DNA from: an uncultured Hungatella sp.
Lineage (GTDB): Bacteria > Bacillota > Clostridia > Lachnospirales > Lachnospiraceae
Direction: 5' to 3'
Length of the DNA stretch: 64,000 bases
Assembly (NCBI GenBank): GCA_949879795.1
Contig: CATLBR010000018.1
Span: 1-64,000 of the forward strand
Shown one piece after another: positions 38,995-49,565 of the stretch. The notes beneath the pieces were generated by a model. The model did no database searches, was not told the DNA's origin, and saw only the letters and a list, made by a program, of their open reading frames with translations. Each line of letters opens with the position of its first letter. Position 1 is the first letter of the stretch. A program made the translations under genes and the position numbers.

Positions 38995-41094
38995 CTACTG
39001 TGAATTCTCAAGAGCCGCCGAATACAGACTCTGAATATCAAGAATGATGCTGATATTGCCGTCGCCAAGGATGGTACAGCCGGAACAGCCGAAATTCTTC
39101 AGTTCGAAAAAGTTCAAAAAGGCAGGGAACGGCTTCACAACAACCTGCTGTTCTCCCACAAGCTCATCGACAAACAGACAGAAGGAGCGGTCGCTGTTCT
39201 CAACCCACAGGAGAATTCCGTCTTCCAGATTGACAATATCCGTTTCGATATTGTAGAACTGGTGGAGACGAACCACGGGGTAGAAGCTGTCCATGCGCTC
39301 GATCATCTCGTTGCCGTTCTCATCCCGGATGATCTCTTCCGGCATGATCTTGAAAGACTGGCGAATGTTGGCGATGGGGATGGTAAAAATCGAGCGGCCT
39401 ACAGTCACCCTCATGCCGTCCACGATAGCCATGGTCAGCGGAATCTTCATGGTGAAGGTGGTGCCGTGCCCTTCTTCGCTGTTGAGGGACACCACGCCGC
39501 CTACGGCTTCCACATTCTTCTTGACTACATCCATGCCCACGCCGCGGCCGGAGAACTCCGTAACCTCCTGGTTGGTGGAAAAGCCCGGCAGCATGATAAG
39601 GCCCAGAGCCTCTTTTTTAGTATATTCGTTTTCCGGTTTGGTGAGAATCCCTTTCTCTCTGGCTTTGGCCAGGAGCTTGTCCGGATTCATGCCCTTGCCG
39701 TCGTCGGCGATGGTGATGACCACTTCACTGCTGGTGTGGGTGGCGGAGAGGACGATCTCGCCCTGGGTATTCTTGCCAGCGGCGATACGGTCCTGGACAT
39801 CATCTTCGATACCATGATCCATGGCGTTGCGGACCATATGCATGATGGGGTCCTGGATGCTGTCTACGATGGTCTTGTCCACTTCGGTGTCTTCTCCCAC
39901 GAGAGTGAGGCGCACGTCCTTGTTCAGTTTCTGCTTCATATCCCGGACGATACGGCTCATCTTCTGGAATACGCCGGAGATAGGCACCATCCTCAGAGAC
40001 ATGGCGATATCCTGCAAATCATCGGTGAGCTTGCGGAGCTGGCGGGCCGACTTCATGAAATTGTCGTAAGCGTCCCTGCTCAGCTGGTTCAGCTCCGGAG
40101 ACGAGGTGACCATGGACTCGGTGATGACGATCTCGCCCACGATGTTCTGCAGGCTGTCCAGCTTCATCAAATTGACGCTGATCAGGTTCTGTTTTACAGG
40201 GGCGTTCTGCGCAGGTTTGGGCTGAGCCGCAGGCTTTGGAGACGACTTGGAAACGGCCGGAGCCTCGGCAGGCGCAGCGGCCGGCTGGGCTTTCACGGGA
40301 GCGGGGGCTTCGGGCTCCGGTTCGGGCATGGAGGCCAGTTCATAGGAGCGGATGTGCCCCTGGGTTCTCAGAACGCCGGAAGCCTTGTTGGCTTCTTCCT
40401 CGGAACTGAAGGCCATGAAGAAGCCTTCTTCTATAATAGTAGCGGAGGTCTCGGAATTTGTCTCCATGTTCTCCGGATAATAGCGGAAATCGATGCCGCA
40501 TTCTTTTACGGCGTTGATGATCATGTAGGCCCGCAGATTCTCCATACCGATACCTTCTTCGAGAAACACATGAAGGAAACACACGGCCTCCTTGTCATCG
40601 GGAAGGGTGCCGGCGGCTGTGGGAGCGGCCGGAGAGGCAGCGGCCGGAGCCGGGGCGGGAGCGGCCGGCTCTTCCACGGCGGCACCGCTGATTTTTTTAA
40701 GAAAATTGTTGATCTCACCGGAAAAAGAATCCAGATCCGTGTCCAGAGCCTCGCCGGCTTCCACCTTCTCCACCTGTCCCCGCAGGAAATCTTCAGAGCG
40801 GAACATCAGATTGAAAAGTTCCTTTTTGTGCTGGGGATCCAGGGAATCGATACCCTTATCCCGGATATAGAAGAACAGATCTTCTATATGGTGGGCTATC
40901 TCAGCCAAGGAACCGAATTCCATCATGGCAGAAGAACCCTTGATGGTATGCATGATACGGAAAATCTCATTCACGTCATCCAGTGAAAAATCACCGATCT
41001 TTTCGTCAGCCACCAGCATCTCGTCCAATCGGTCCAAAAGGGAATTTGTCTCAAAAAGGTATGTGTCAAGCATACCCTCCATACCATTATCCAT
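38995..41094 (-). CDS. cheA: Chemotaxis histidine kinase CheA
   Basis: 699 aa from ATG 41094 (AGGTGG 8 nt upstream; the GTG at 41106 in the ORF track lies inside that site). Domains in order: HPt with phosphoryl-accepting His49 (HTIKGSSAM), an Ala/Pro-rich linker with a CheY-binding-like P2 region, dimerisation helices, kinase domain (RNAMDHGIED, DDGKGMNPD, GRGVGMDVV) and C-terminal CheW-like domain. First gene of the operon cheA-cheW-cheR-cheB-peptidase. No cheY, cheC or cheD lies in the window, so those must be elsewhere. Confidence 0.96.
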   Translation of the reverse strand: MDNGMEGMLDTYLFETNSLLDRLDEMLVADEKIGDFSLDDVNEIFRIMHTIKGSSAMMEFGSLAEIAHHIEDLFFYIRDKGIDSLDPQHKKELFNLMFRSEDFLRGQVEKVEAGEALDTDLDSFSGEINNFLKKISGAAVEEPAAPAPAPAAASPAAPTAAGTLPDDKEAVCFLHVFLEEGIGMENLRAYMIINAVKECGIDFRYYPENMETNSETSATIIEEGFFMAFSSEEEANKASGVLRTQGHIRSYELASMPEPEPEAPAPVKAQPAAAPAEAPAVSKSSPKPAAQPKPAQNAPVKQNLISVNLMKLDSLQNIVGEIVITESMVTSSPELNQLSRDAYDNFMKSARQLRKLTDDLQDIAMSLRMVPISGVFQKMSRIVRDMKQKLNKDVRLTLVGEDTEVDKTIVDSIQDPIMHMVRNAMDHGIEDDVQDRIAAGKNTQGEIVLSATHTSSEVVITIADDGKGMNPDKLLAKAREKGILTKPENEYTKKEALGLIMLPGFSTNQEVTEFSGRGVGMDVVKKNVEAVGGVVSLNSEEGHGTTFTMKIPLTMAIVDGMRVTVGRSIFTIPIANIRQSFKIMPEEIIRDENGNEMIERMDSFYPVVRLHQFYNIETDIVNLEDGILLWVENSDRSFCLFVDELVGEQQVVVKPFPAFLNFFELKNFGCSGCTILGDGNISIILDIQSLYSAALENSQ

Positions 41095-41313
41095 TCTATA
41101 CACCACCTATCCTTTTTTATTCTCGTGAGGGCGGCGGAGCCAAACCGAAGAAGCCTGGTTACCGCTGCTGTCCACGGGGTCGAACACCCCGGTCTTGTCC
41201 AGGGCATCTGACCGATAAGTCTGCAAAAATACGGCAGACCGCAACACACTATTGGTTTTATCGACGGAATTTAAAATTTATTAAGGGTTTTGAAAAAAAA
41301 TTACACAAAGGGG

Positions 41314-41340
41314 TTATTTTTTTTTGAAATCTGCCGATAT
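41314..41340 (+). promoter_or_regulatory. Sigma-D (FliA-type) promoter for the receptor genes
   Basis: A perfect -10 element GCCGATAT at 41333-41340, about 150 bp before the first receptor gene; the -35 region (TTAT at the 15-bp spacing) is weak. On the minus strand a looser GTCGATAA (near 41250) could serve cheA. The rest of the 41095-41489 gap holds a CGGGGT/ACCCCG hairpin (near 41175) and no convincing gene. Confidence 0.5.
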
Positions 41341-41489
41341 ATGCAGACAAAAATCAAAATTATAAGGAGAGGTGTTATAAAAAAATCAAAACCGTCGATG
41401 TACATGTAAGGAGTGCGTGACGGTACCCCCATCCGCTGGTCAGCCAGGAAGCAGGGGAGTTAAAAAGACTCAACAAGGAGGAGCAACAA

Positions 41490-43271
41490 ATGAAGAACCT
41501 AAAGGTCGGAAAAAAGTTTATAGTATCATTCGGGTCTATCCTGATACTGTTTCTGGTGTCCGTGGTGGTGGGAACCATTGGAATTGTCAGGGCGAAAGCC
41601 AGCTATCAGGACTTCTTTACTCACGATTATGAAGCAGTGTCCAGCATCTATGAGATACAGCTGAAGATGCAGGGAGCTCTGAAGGAGCTGATGCTGGCTG
41701 TGATGGAGGCAGATCCGGCCGAGACCGACAAGCGTGTAAACACGGTAACAGAGTATATGGATGCAGTCCGCGAGGAACTTTCGGACGTATATGCCACTTA
41801 TGACGGAGACGTGTCTCTGCTCAAAGAATTTGAAAACGGTCTGGATGCCAACAAAACCACAAGACTTCAGATTGTGGATTACGCCAAGCAGAATACTGAG
41901 GAGGGCAGCGCGGCAGCGCAGCAGATGGTTCTGACGGAGTATAATCCTCAGATAGAATCTTCTATAGAACTTTTGGAGAGGGCGTTTGTTCAGATAGGTA
42001 AGGAGAGCCAGGAGAGTTATGCAGAAGCCATGAAACTGCAGTCCGCGCTGATCGCGGTGACTGTAGCGGTTGCTGCGGTGGCGTTCCTCCTCACAGTGTT
42101 TATCGCTTTGAATCTGACAAGCAACATTCTGACTCCTGTAAAGAAGATCCAGGCTGCCATGAAAGAGGTGGCAAAAGGTACCCTCTCCGTGAATATCGAT
42201 TACAAGTCAGGGGACGAGTTCGGTGAGATGGCGGAAGAGATGAATACCATGACTGCCGGTCTCAGCAGGATTATCAAAGATATTGAAGTGATACTTACAG
42301 CCATGTCCGGAGGAGATTTTGCGGCCAAGTCTACGGACCGGAGCATGTATATAGGCGATTATCAGAAGATTCTTCATGCCATGAGAGGGATCAAGAGCAG
42401 CCTCAACACTACTATGACTACGCTGAATCAGTCTGCCAACCAGGTGGCCTCCGGATCAGATCAGGTGTCTTCCGGAGCTCAGGCTCTGTCTCAGGGCGCG
42501 ACGGAGCAGGCTTCTTCAGTAGAAGAGCTGGCTGCTTCAATCAACGATATTTCCACGCGTATCAACGAGAACGCCCAGGGAGCTCAGGAGGCAAGCAGAA
42601 AGTCGGTTATGGTCAGTGAGGTGGCGGGAGAAGGAAACCGCATGATGCAGGATATGCTGGCTGCTATGGCGGATATCAACGCATCCTCCGGGGAGATCGG
42701 AAAGATTATAAAGACTATCGAGGATATCGCTTTCCAGACCAACATCCTGGCTCTGAATGCGGCCGTTGAAGCTGCCAGGGCAGGAGCGGCAGGCAAGGGA
42801 TTCGCCGTGGTGGCAGATGAGGTGCGCAACTTGGCAAGCAAGTCCGCGGAGGCTTCCAAGAACACGGCAGTGCTTATCGAGAATTCTCTCACGGCAGTGG
42901 AGAACGGGAAGCGGATCGCCGACGAGACGGCCAAATCTTTGGAGCAGGTTATGACAGGTATTCAGGAGGCCACAGAGATGATGGATTCCATCGCCAGGGC
43001 TTCTCAGGAGCAGGCAGATGCCATCAGCCAGATCACCGTGGGCATTGATCAGATATCCAGCGTGGTACAGACCAACTCCGCGACTTCTCAGGAAAGCGCG
43101 GCAGCCAGCGAGGAGTTGTCCAGTCAGGCTCAGATCATGAAAGAACTGGTGAGACGGTTTAAACTGGAGGGCGATTCCGGTGCGGCGTCTGGGGTTTCAC
43201 AGTATGACTACTCTTCAGCAGACTCCCAGCCGGTTTCCTACGCATCATACGGAGATGACGGAAAGTATTGA
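41490..43271 (+). CDS. Methyl-accepting chemotaxis receptor (1)
   Basis: 593 aa: membrane helix 1 (~11-33), an extracellular four-helix-bundle type sensor of ~150 residues, membrane helix 2 (~190-210), HAMP domain ([19 protein letters not shown]), and a cytoplasmic signalling coiled coil with the highly conserved tip [22 protein letters not shown]. The C-terminal tail ([19 protein letters not shown]) is flexible. Ligand unknown. A GGAGGAG ribosome site precedes ATG. Confidence 0.94.
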   Translation: MKNLKVGKKFIVSFGSILILFLVSVVVGTIGIVRAKASYQDFFTHDYEAVSSIYEIQLKMQGALKELMLAVMEADPAETDKRVNTVTEYMDAVREELSDVYATYDGDVSLLKEFENGLDANKTTRLQIVDYAKQNTEEGSAAAQQMVLTEYNPQIESSIELLERAFVQIGKESQESYAEAMKLQSALIAVTVAVAAVAFLLTVFIALNLTSNILTPVKKIQAAMKEVAKGTLSVNIDYKSGDEFGEMAEEMNTMTAGLSRIIKDIEVILTAMSGGDFAAKSTDRSMYIGDYQKILHAMRGIKSSLNTTMTTLNQSANQVASGSDQVSSGAQALSQGATEQASSVEELAASINDISTRINENAQGAQEASRKSVMVSEVAGEGNRMMQDMLAAMADINASSGEIGKIIKTIEDIAFQTNILALNAAVEAARAGAAGKGFAVVADEVRNLASKSAEASKNTAVLIENSLTAVENGKRIADETAKSLEQVMTGIQEATEMMDSIARASQEQADAISQITVGIDQISSVVQTNSATSQESAAASEELSSQAQIMKELVRRFKLEGDSGAASGVSQYDYSSADSQPVSYASYGDDGKY

Positions 43272-43341
43272 TGATGACGGAACGGTTTTATTGACTACAA
43301 GTGTGATGTACGGGGGCATATCTGTCTCCGTACATTAGCGT

Positions 43342-45024
43342 TTGATTTTGATTAAGGAGAAAAGAATGAGGCAGAGCATAAAACAACAGGTTATGATACG
43401 CATTGCCCTGATATTTGCGTGTGTGATTATCAGCGGAATAGCGACAATAGGCGGTATGAGGAAGGTGAGAGTTTACAGCAGGTCCACAGAGCAGGCCACC
43501 GAGATCAATGATCTGGTTCTGGTGGCGGAGAAAGCCCACTACAGCTGGGTGGAAAATCTGTGTTCCGCGGTCGCCCTGGGTACGGAATTTACGGGGAGTA
43601 TGGATTACAAAACCTGTGTGCTGGGAAACTGGCTGTACAATTCGGATCTGTCAGCTATCGAGAACAGCGAGATTCTCCGGCTTATGGAGGAGATGAAGCC
43701 TATTCACCAGGCTATCCACGAATCTGCCAGGACCATTCTGGATATGAATGAGACGGATCCGGAGCAGGCCCGGCAGATGTATCTGGAAGTGACCAAGGCC
43801 AGTGTGGTCAAGCTGGTGGGGCTTTTGGATCAGGTATCGGCAATCACCGAGAAACAGGTGGCAGACAGCCAGTCCGGGCTGTTTGACTGGGTTTACAGGA
43901 CAGAGGTGATCTCTTTTGTCACCGTCGTCGTGATTCTTGTGGTGAGTATCCTCCTCTTTATTTATGTGATGAAGCGGATTGTGAATCCGGTTCAGGTGAT
44001 TACAGGGGCCAGCAGAAATCTGGCGGAGGGAAAACTTGACTTCCAGATTGATGTGGCCGATAACAACGAGATCGGGGAACTGGCCGACACTCTGAACACT
44101 TCTGTAAAGAATTTGAAGATGTACATTTCCGATATCACCAAGGTACTCCAGGGTCTTGCGGCTGGGAATCTTGCCAGTGAGAGCGAGATTGATTATATAG
44201 GTGATTTCGTCCAGATCCAGAAAGCTATCGAGACTATCTGCCGTGAGCAGAGCGGTATCATGGAGCAGATTCATGCGTCTGCCAGCCAAGTGGATTCAGG
44301 GGCCAACCAGGTGGCTATGGGAGCGCAGTCTCTGGCTCAGGGTTCTACGGAGCAGGCGTCGGAAGTGGACAATCTGATGCACATGATCGAGCAGGTTACA
44401 CAGCAGATCAACAACAACGCCGAGAGCGCCGCTATAACTACCTCGGAGGCCGATAAAGTGGGAGAGCAGATTCACATCTGCAACGGACAGATGCAGGAGA
44501 TGGCAGAGGCTATGCGGCAGATCAGCGCCTGCTCCGGGGAGATTCAGCATATTATCAAGACGATCGACGATATCGCGTTCCAGACCAATATTCTGGCGCT
44601 GAACGCCGCGGTGGAGGCTGCGAGGGCAGGAAGCGCAGGCAAGGGCTTTGCCGTGGTGGCGGACGAGGTGAGAAATCTGGCCGCCAAGAGTGCGGATGCG
44701 GTGAAAGATACAACGGAACTTATCGAGAAGACACTCCACATGGTAGATAGCGGATCCAGGCTTACAGGTGTGACTCAGGAGTCACTCAACTCCGTGGTGG
44801 CCGGTGCCGGTGTGGTGACCAGCCAGATCAAAGTAATCTCCGATGCCTCACAAGAGCAGGAGATAGCTATCAACCGCATAAAAGACAGCATTACTCAGAT
44901 TTCCACGGTGATTCAGTCAAACTCCGCCACATCGGAGGAGAGCGCTGCGGCCAGCGAGGAGCTGGCAGGTCAGGCACAGATGCTGAAGTCATTGATAGGA
45001 AAGTTCCAGCTGAGAAAGCACTGA
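43342..45024 (+). CDS. Methyl-accepting receptor (2) with CZB zinc-binding domain
   Basis: 560 aa: membrane helix 1 (~11-30), membrane helix 2 (~190-212), HAMP, signalling domain with the [20 protein letters not shown] tip. The sensor region between the two helices fits the CZB motif fully: His58 and Trp61 in HYSW, 22 residues, CVLGNW (Cys84), 24 residues, then HQAIH (His114, His118). CZB domains bind zinc and sense zinc or oxidants such as hypochlorous acid. In most known receptors they are cytoplasmic; here the topology puts the domain outside. Confidence 0.92.
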   Translation: MILIKEKRMRQSIKQQVMIRIALIFACVIISGIATIGGMRKVRVYSRSTEQATEINDLVLVAEKAHYSWVENLCSAVALGTEFTGSMDYKTCVLGNWLYNSDLSAIENSEILRLMEEMKPIHQAIHESARTILDMNETDPEQARQMYLEVTKASVVKLVGLLDQVSAITEKQVADSQSGLFDWVYRTEVISFVTVVVILVVSILLFIYVMKRIVNPVQVITGASRNLAEGKLDFQIDVADNNEIGELADTLNTSVKNLKMYISDITKVLQGLAAGNLASESEIDYIGDFVQIQKAIETICREQSGIMEQIHASASQVDSGANQVAMGAQSLAQGSTEQASEVDNLMHMIEQVTQQINNNAESAAITTSEADKVGEQIHICNGQMQEMAEAMRQISACSGEIQHIIKTIDDIAFQTNILALNAAVEAARAGSAGKGFAVVADEVRNLAAKSADAVKDTTELIEKTLHMVDSGSRLTGVTQESLNSVVAGAGVVTSQIKVISDASQEQEIAINRIKDSITQISTVIQSNSATSEESAAASEELAGQAQMLKSLIGKFQLRKH

Positions 45025-45111
45025 AGTTAGGCTTGGACCGTTCCCGCTTTGATGAGTTTCCGGAGCGGGATTGGCAGATAAGCTGCAAAAAGGCAATGGA
45101 GGAAAAATGAT

Positions 45112-46911
45112 ATGGGAGATAAAATCAAAAATTTGAAGATCAGAGTTAAACTCTATGTACTTGTGGGAATCGCCCTCGCAGGTATGCTGGCTCTGGGTAT
45201 TGTATCGTTCTTGCTTATGGGCAATCTTAACGGAGAAACAAACATTATCGCAGAAAAATGGATGCCAAGCTGTACCCTGGCGGATCAGATGAATACCACC
45301 GTGTCAAAGTTAAGACTCTATGAAGTGAGATATGTGACTGCGGACAATGAGTCTAAGATACAGGACTTCTCAGGAAGAGTATCTCAGCAGGTCAGCACCA
45401 TGGATTCTCATGTATCTGCCTATGGCAGCTATGTGTCCACAGCAGAGGGACGGCAGCTCTATGACACACTTCAGTCTGTATGGAATGCCTACAAACAAGT
45501 GGACAGCAAGCTGACCAGCCTGGTGCAGTCTGGCCAGACGGCGGAAGCGTGGGCTCTTCTGGACAGTGAAGAGGGAAGCGGCGGCTATGATGCGGTAACT
45601 CAGGCTCTGGATAATCTGTCTGCCTTTAACACCAGAGGAAGCGATGCTGCTTACACGGAAAGCAATGTCACCTACAGAAACGCCATTATCATTCAGGTGG
45701 TGCTGATGGTAGTAGTAATATTGATCGGTGTCCTGTTCTCCACCATCATCATCGGCAGCATCCGTCAGCCGGTAGCGGAGATCGAGAAAGCGGCTATCCA
45801 GATGGCAAAGGGCAACCTGGACACGAAGATTAGTTATGAGTCCAAAGATGAGCTGGGAGTTCTTGCAGATCAGTTCAGAGAGGTTATCAGGAAATTGCGG
45901 GCAATTGTGGAGGATGAGAATCAGTTCCTGGCAAAGATGGCCTCCGGCGACCTGACGGTGGATTCCATCTGTGAAGAGGAATATATCGGAAGTTTCCATC
46001 AGGTTCTTCTGTCCTTTAGAGCCATAGCGGCCCGTATGAATGAGGCTATGGCACAGATTAGCACCAGCAGTGAACAGGTGTCTAACGGATCCGAGCAGGT
46101 TTCCAGCGGCGCTCAGGCACTTTCCCAAGGAGCTACTGAGCAGGCAAGCTCCATCGAAGAGCTGGCTGCCACCATCTCCGATATCTCCCAGCGTATCAAG
46201 GAGAACGCAGATAATGCAGGCGATGCAAACAAGAAGGTTAACGCCGTAGGTGACGACATGAATCTGAGCAACTCCAAGATGCAGGATATGATCAAGGCCA
46301 TGGAGGATATCAGCAACAGCTCCAACGAAATCGGAAAGATTATCAAGACGATTGAGGATATCGCTTTCCAGACCAATATTCTTGCCCTCAACGCGGCGGT
46401 GGAGGCTGCAAGAGCGGGAAGTGCAGGCAAGGGTTTTGCCGTTGTGGCTGATGAAGTCAGGAATCTTGCAAGCAAAAGCGCGGAGGCATCAAAGAATACG
46501 GCTGTCTTGATCGAAAACTCCATCAAGGCTGTGCAGAACGGTACCGAGATTGCCAGTGAGACTGCTAAGACCTTAAGTCAGGCGGTAGAGGGAGCCAAGG
46601 AAGTTACTGTTCTCATGGATAAGATTTCAGAGGCCAGCAATACTCAATCCGCGGCTATTTCCCAGATCACCATAGGAATTGACCAGATTTCCAGTGTTAT
46701 TCAGACTAACTCCGCCACTGCCGAGCAGAGTGCAGCAGCCAGCCAGGAGCTGTCCAGCCAGGCCCAGCTTATGAAACAGCAGGTAGGAAAATTCCGCCTG
46801 AGAAGTGGTGGTTCTATGATGGAAGTGACTGAATCGGCGAGTACCTACAGCGCTCCGGCCGGGGACTTTGGATATGACGGTGCAGGTTATCAGATGAGTG
46901 ACAAGTATTAA
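45112..46911 (+). CDS. Methyl-accepting chemotaxis receptor (3)
   Basis: 599 aa: two membrane helices (~16-38 and ~185-208), an extracellular helical-bundle sensor (MCP four-helix type, with [15 protein letters not shown] near its start), HAMP ([20 protein letters not shown]) and the conserved signalling tip. Its cytoplasmic half is very close to receptor 1, so the two probably arose by duplication with a different sensor. A terminator follows. Confidence 0.94.
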   Translation: MGDKIKNLKIRVKLYVLVGIALAGMLALGIVSFLLMGNLNGETNIIAEKWMPSCTLADQMNTTVSKLRLYEVRYVTADNESKIQDFSGRVSQQVSTMDSHVSAYGSYVSTAEGRQLYDTLQSVWNAYKQVDSKLTSLVQSGQTAEAWALLDSEEGSGGYDAVTQALDNLSAFNTRGSDAAYTESNVTYRNAIIIQVVLMVVVILIGVLFSTIIIGSIRQPVAEIEKAAIQMAKGNLDTKISYESKDELGVLADQFREVIRKLRAIVEDENQFLAKMASGDLTVDSICEEEYIGSFHQVLLSFRAIAARMNEAMAQISTSSEQVSNGSEQVSSGAQALSQGATEQASSIEELAATISDISQRIKENADNAGDANKKVNAVGDDMNLSNSKMQDMIKAMEDISNSSNEIGKIIKTIEDIAFQTNILALNAAVEAARAGSAGKGFAVVADEVRNLASKSAEASKNTAVLIENSIKAVQNGTEIASETAKTLSQAVEGAKEVTVLMDKISEASNTQSAAISQITIGIDQISSVIQTNSATAEQSAAASQELSSQAQLMKQQVGKFRLRSGGSMMEVTESASTYSAPAGDFGYDGAGYQMSDKY

Positions 46912-46927
46912 ATATCAGAATCGGCAT

Positions 46928-46967
46928 AGTGAAAAGGTTTCGGGAGTATGACCCGGAACCTTTTACT
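46928..46967 (+). terminator. Rho-independent terminator of the receptor operon
   Basis: AGTGAAAAGGTTTCGGG pairs with CCCGGAACCTTTTACT around a 7-nt loop, with a T-rich right arm. Confidence 0.75.
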
Positions 46968-47148
46968 ATACCTGAGCCTATGTTTCACAGGCATGACATT
47001 TCATGCCTTACGGGTACTTGACGATAGAGTTCAGTTTGATGTAGAATAGAAAAACACATCCAAGCTCAGGCAGGTGCCGCTGGAAGGAAACCGGCGGTCT
47101 TTAGCAGAGCGGAGAATACTACGACAGAAAGGATGATTGACGGGAACG

Positions 47149-47823
47149 ATGATAAATGAACGATTGTACGGCATTTTGCTGGATTCCTTTTGGAAGATAC
47201 TGCTGCCAGGGCTGAAGGTGACTATCCCTCTCACGGTGATTTCTTTTTCTCTGGCTATGGTGATTGCGGTGGTCATGGCTTTGATACAGTTTGCCAACAT
47301 CAGAGTGCTGAAACAGCTGGCCAGATTCTACATATGGGTGATCAGGGGAACACCTCTTCTGGTTCAGCTGTATGTAATTTTTTTCGGCCTGCCGAAGGTG
47401 GGAATCGTGTTAGATCCCTTTCCCTCCGCGGTGATTGTGTTTTCTCTCAATGAAGGTGCTTATGGAGCAGAGATTATCAGGGCGGCCCTGGAGGCTGTGC
47501 CCAGGGGACAGATGGAGGCAGGGTACTGTGTGGGTATGTCCTACCTGCAGATCATGAGACGTATTGTACTTCCCCAGGCTTTGAGGACGGCGTTTCCGTC
47601 TCTGTCCAACTCTCTAATCGCCATGGTGAAAGATACTTCTCTGGCAGCCAACATCACAGTGACGGAGATGTTCATGGCTACTCAGAGAATCGTAGCCAGA
47701 ACCTACGAACCTCTTGCCCTGTACTGTGAGGTAGGTTTGATCTACCTGATGTTTTCCACGGTCTTAACCAGACTGCAGCATATAGGTGAGAAAAAGCTAA
47801 GCTTTTATATTTCCAGCAAATAA
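47149..47823 (+). CDS. Polar amino-acid ABC importer permease
   Basis: A 224-aa protein with five membrane segments: LKVTIPLTVISFSLAMVIAVV, VIRGTPLLVQLYVIFFGLP, and the EAA loop EAGYCVGMSYLQIMRRIVLPQ. This is the HisM/GlnP-type permease of importers for polar amino acids or cystine. ATG 47149 is used; TTG 47137 is nearer the GAAAGGA site and possible. First gene of a three-gene importer. Confidence 0.92.
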   Translation: MINERLYGILLDSFWKILLPGLKVTIPLTVISFSLAMVIAVVMALIQFANIRVLKQLARFYIWVIRGTPLLVQLYVIFFGLPKVGIVLDPFPSAVIVFSLNEGAYGAEIIRAALEAVPRGQMEAGYCVGMSYLQIMRRIVLPQALRTAFPSLSNSLIAMVKDTSLAANITVTEMFMATQRIVARTYEPLALYCEVGLIYLMFSTVLTRLQHIGEKKLSFYISSK

Positions 47824-47844
47824 GACAGGAGGAAGAGAGAACAC

Positions 47845-48579
47845 ATGTTGGAGATCAGAGATATCAAAAAAAATTTTGGTGAGCTGCAGGTTCTCAAAGG
47901 GGTAGATCTGGATGTGGAGAAAGGAGACGTGGTGGCCATCTTGGGGCCAAGCGGTTCCGGAAAGACGACATTTTTAAGATGTATCAATTTTTTGGAGACC
48001 ACAGACCAGGGGACCATGGTGTTTGACGGGGAGTCTTTCGATATGAGCCGTATGTCCAAAAAAGATATTGCCAGGATACGGCGGAAGACAGCGTTTGTAT
48101 TCCAGAATTTTAATCTTTTCCTGAATAAGACGGCCCTTGAAAATGTGACCGAAGGACTTGTGACGGCCCGGAGGATTCCGAAGGCTCAAGCCGAAGAGAC
48201 AGGGAGAAAGGCTCTGGACAAAGTAGGGCTTTCCGACCGCTGGAACTATTATCCCCATCAGCTTTCTGGCGGACAGCAGCAGAGAGTGGCTATCGCCAGG
48301 GCCCTGGCCACTGAGCCGGAGATTATCTTTTTTGATGAACCCACATCGGCTCTTGACCCGGAGCTCATCGGGGAGGTACTGGAAGTTATGCGGGAGCTGG
48401 CCCAGGAGGGTATGACTATGTTGGTGGTAACCCACGAGATGAATTTCGCCAGAAACGTGTCTACCAGAGTGATCTTCATGGAGAATGGTAACGTGGTGGA
48501 GGCGGGGAGCTCCAGAGACTTTTTTGAGAATCCCAAGGCGGAGAGAACCAGAGAGTTTTTACGGCTGGTGAATGTGTGA
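47845..48579 (+). CDS. Polar amino-acid ABC importer ATPase
   Basis: A 244-aa protein: Walker A LGPSGSGKTTFL, signature LSGGQQQRVAIARAL, Walker B IIFFDEPTSALDPE, H-loop VTHEMNF. GlnQ/HisP type. It is 21 bp after the permease gene, with AGGAGGAAG before ATG. Confidence 0.95.
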   Translation: MLEIRDIKKNFGELQVLKGVDLDVEKGDVVAILGPSGSGKTTFLRCINFLETTDQGTMVFDGESFDMSRMSKKDIARIRRKTAFVFQNFNLFLNKTALENVTEGLVTARRIPKAQAEETGRKALDKVGLSDRWNYYPHQLSGGQQQRVAIARALATEPEIIFFDEPTSALDPELIGEVLEVMRELAQEGMTMLVVTHEMNFARNVSTRVIFMENGNVVEAGSSRDFFENPKAERTREFLRLVNV

Positions 48580-48632
48580 GGATTTTCAATGGCGGCTGGA
48601 AAGGCAGGATTTAATTTTAAGGAGGAAGAAAA

Positions 48633-49565
48633 ATGAGAAATTATATATGGTTGAGAAGGACAGCAGCGGTGATGATGACAGGAGCTCTGGCTTTGGCAGG
48701 ATGCTCTGGAGACAACGGGAATCGGGGACAGACAACTCAGAGCGAAGCGGGGAGTCAGAGTCAGGGTGGGGCGACTGCCCAGACACAGGCTGGAGATCAG
48801 AATCAGGCAGCAGAAGGTCAGGAAGCAGGAGAAAATCTGGATCAGCTGGCACAGATTCAACAGAAGGGGCAGCTGGTGGTGGCCATGGAGGGAACATGGT
48901 CACCCTGGACTTACCATGATGAGAATGATGAACTGGTGGGCTATGACGTAGAGGTGGCGAGAATGATCGCAGAGAAGCTGGGAGTTGAGGCAGTCTTTGT
49001 GGAGGGGGAGTGGGACGGCCTCTTCGCAGGCCTGGACGCAGGCCGGTACGACCTGGTGGTCAACGGGGTGGAGATCACCCAGGAGCGGGGAGAGAAGTAT
49101 GACTTTTCAGATCCCTACGGATATATCAGGACGGCAATTGTGGTAAACGGAGACAACGACCAGATACAGTCCTTTGAGGATCTTGCGGGAAAGAAGACCG
49201 CCAACACGATATCCAGTACCTATGCGGAGCTGGCGGAGAGCTTTGGTGCAGAGGTGACAGGTGTGGACGATCTGAACCAGACTTTTGAGCTGCTTTTGTC
49301 GGGGCGTATCGACGCCACACTCAATGCGGAACTTACCTATTACGATTATATGAAGGCACATCCCGACAGAAATCTGAAGATCGCTGCGCTGACAGAGGAA
49401 GCGTCGCTGGTGGCTATTCCCCTGCGCAAAGGCCAGGAGTCAGCCAGCCTTCGAGAGGCTGTCAATCAGGCTATAGTGGAGCTGAGCCAGTCGGGAGAAC
49501 TGACAAAATTGTCTGAGAAATATTTCGGCAGCGATATTTCCCAAAATCCCCAGACCAATGACTAG
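48633..49565 (+). CDS. Amino-acid ABC importer substrate-binding lipoprotein
   Basis: A 310-aa protein with lipobox LALAGC, a Gln/Gly/Ala-rich linker to ~70, then a type II solute-binding domain: GTWSPWTYHDENDELVGYDVEVARMIAEKLG, NGVEITQERGEKYDFSDPY and the closing CLT-like VAIPLRKGQES. The motifs resemble cystine or glutamine binders; ligand not certain. Its end overlaps the MATE gene by 8 bp. Confidence 0.92.
   Translation: MRNYIWLRRTAAVMMTGALALAGCSGDNGNRGQTTQSEAGSQSQGGATAQTQAGDQNQAAEGQEAGENLDQLAQIQQKGQLVVAMEGTWSPWTYHDENDELVGYDVEVARMIAEKLGVEAVFVEGEWDGLFAGLDAGRYDLVVNGVEITQERGEKYDFSDPYGYIRTAIVVNGDNDQIQSFEDLAGKKTANTISSTYAELAESFGAEVTGVDDLNQTFELLLSGRIDATLNAELTYYDYMKAHPDRNLKIAALTEEASLVAIPLRKGQESASLREAVNQAIVELSQSGELTKLSEKYFGSDISQNPQTND

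Noticed and set aside
39262-40986. 574-aa plus-strand ORF opposite cheA
   Set aside because: Exact antisense of cheA, His/Gly-rich composition typical of a shadow frame, no ribosome site; cheA is certain.
41107-41250. Possible c-di-GMP riboswitch or tRNA-like T-arm upstream of cheA
   Set aside because: The GCC/GGTTACC words are suggestive, but the conserved riboswitch core is absent. The CGGGG/CCCCG hairpin lacks the other tRNA arms.
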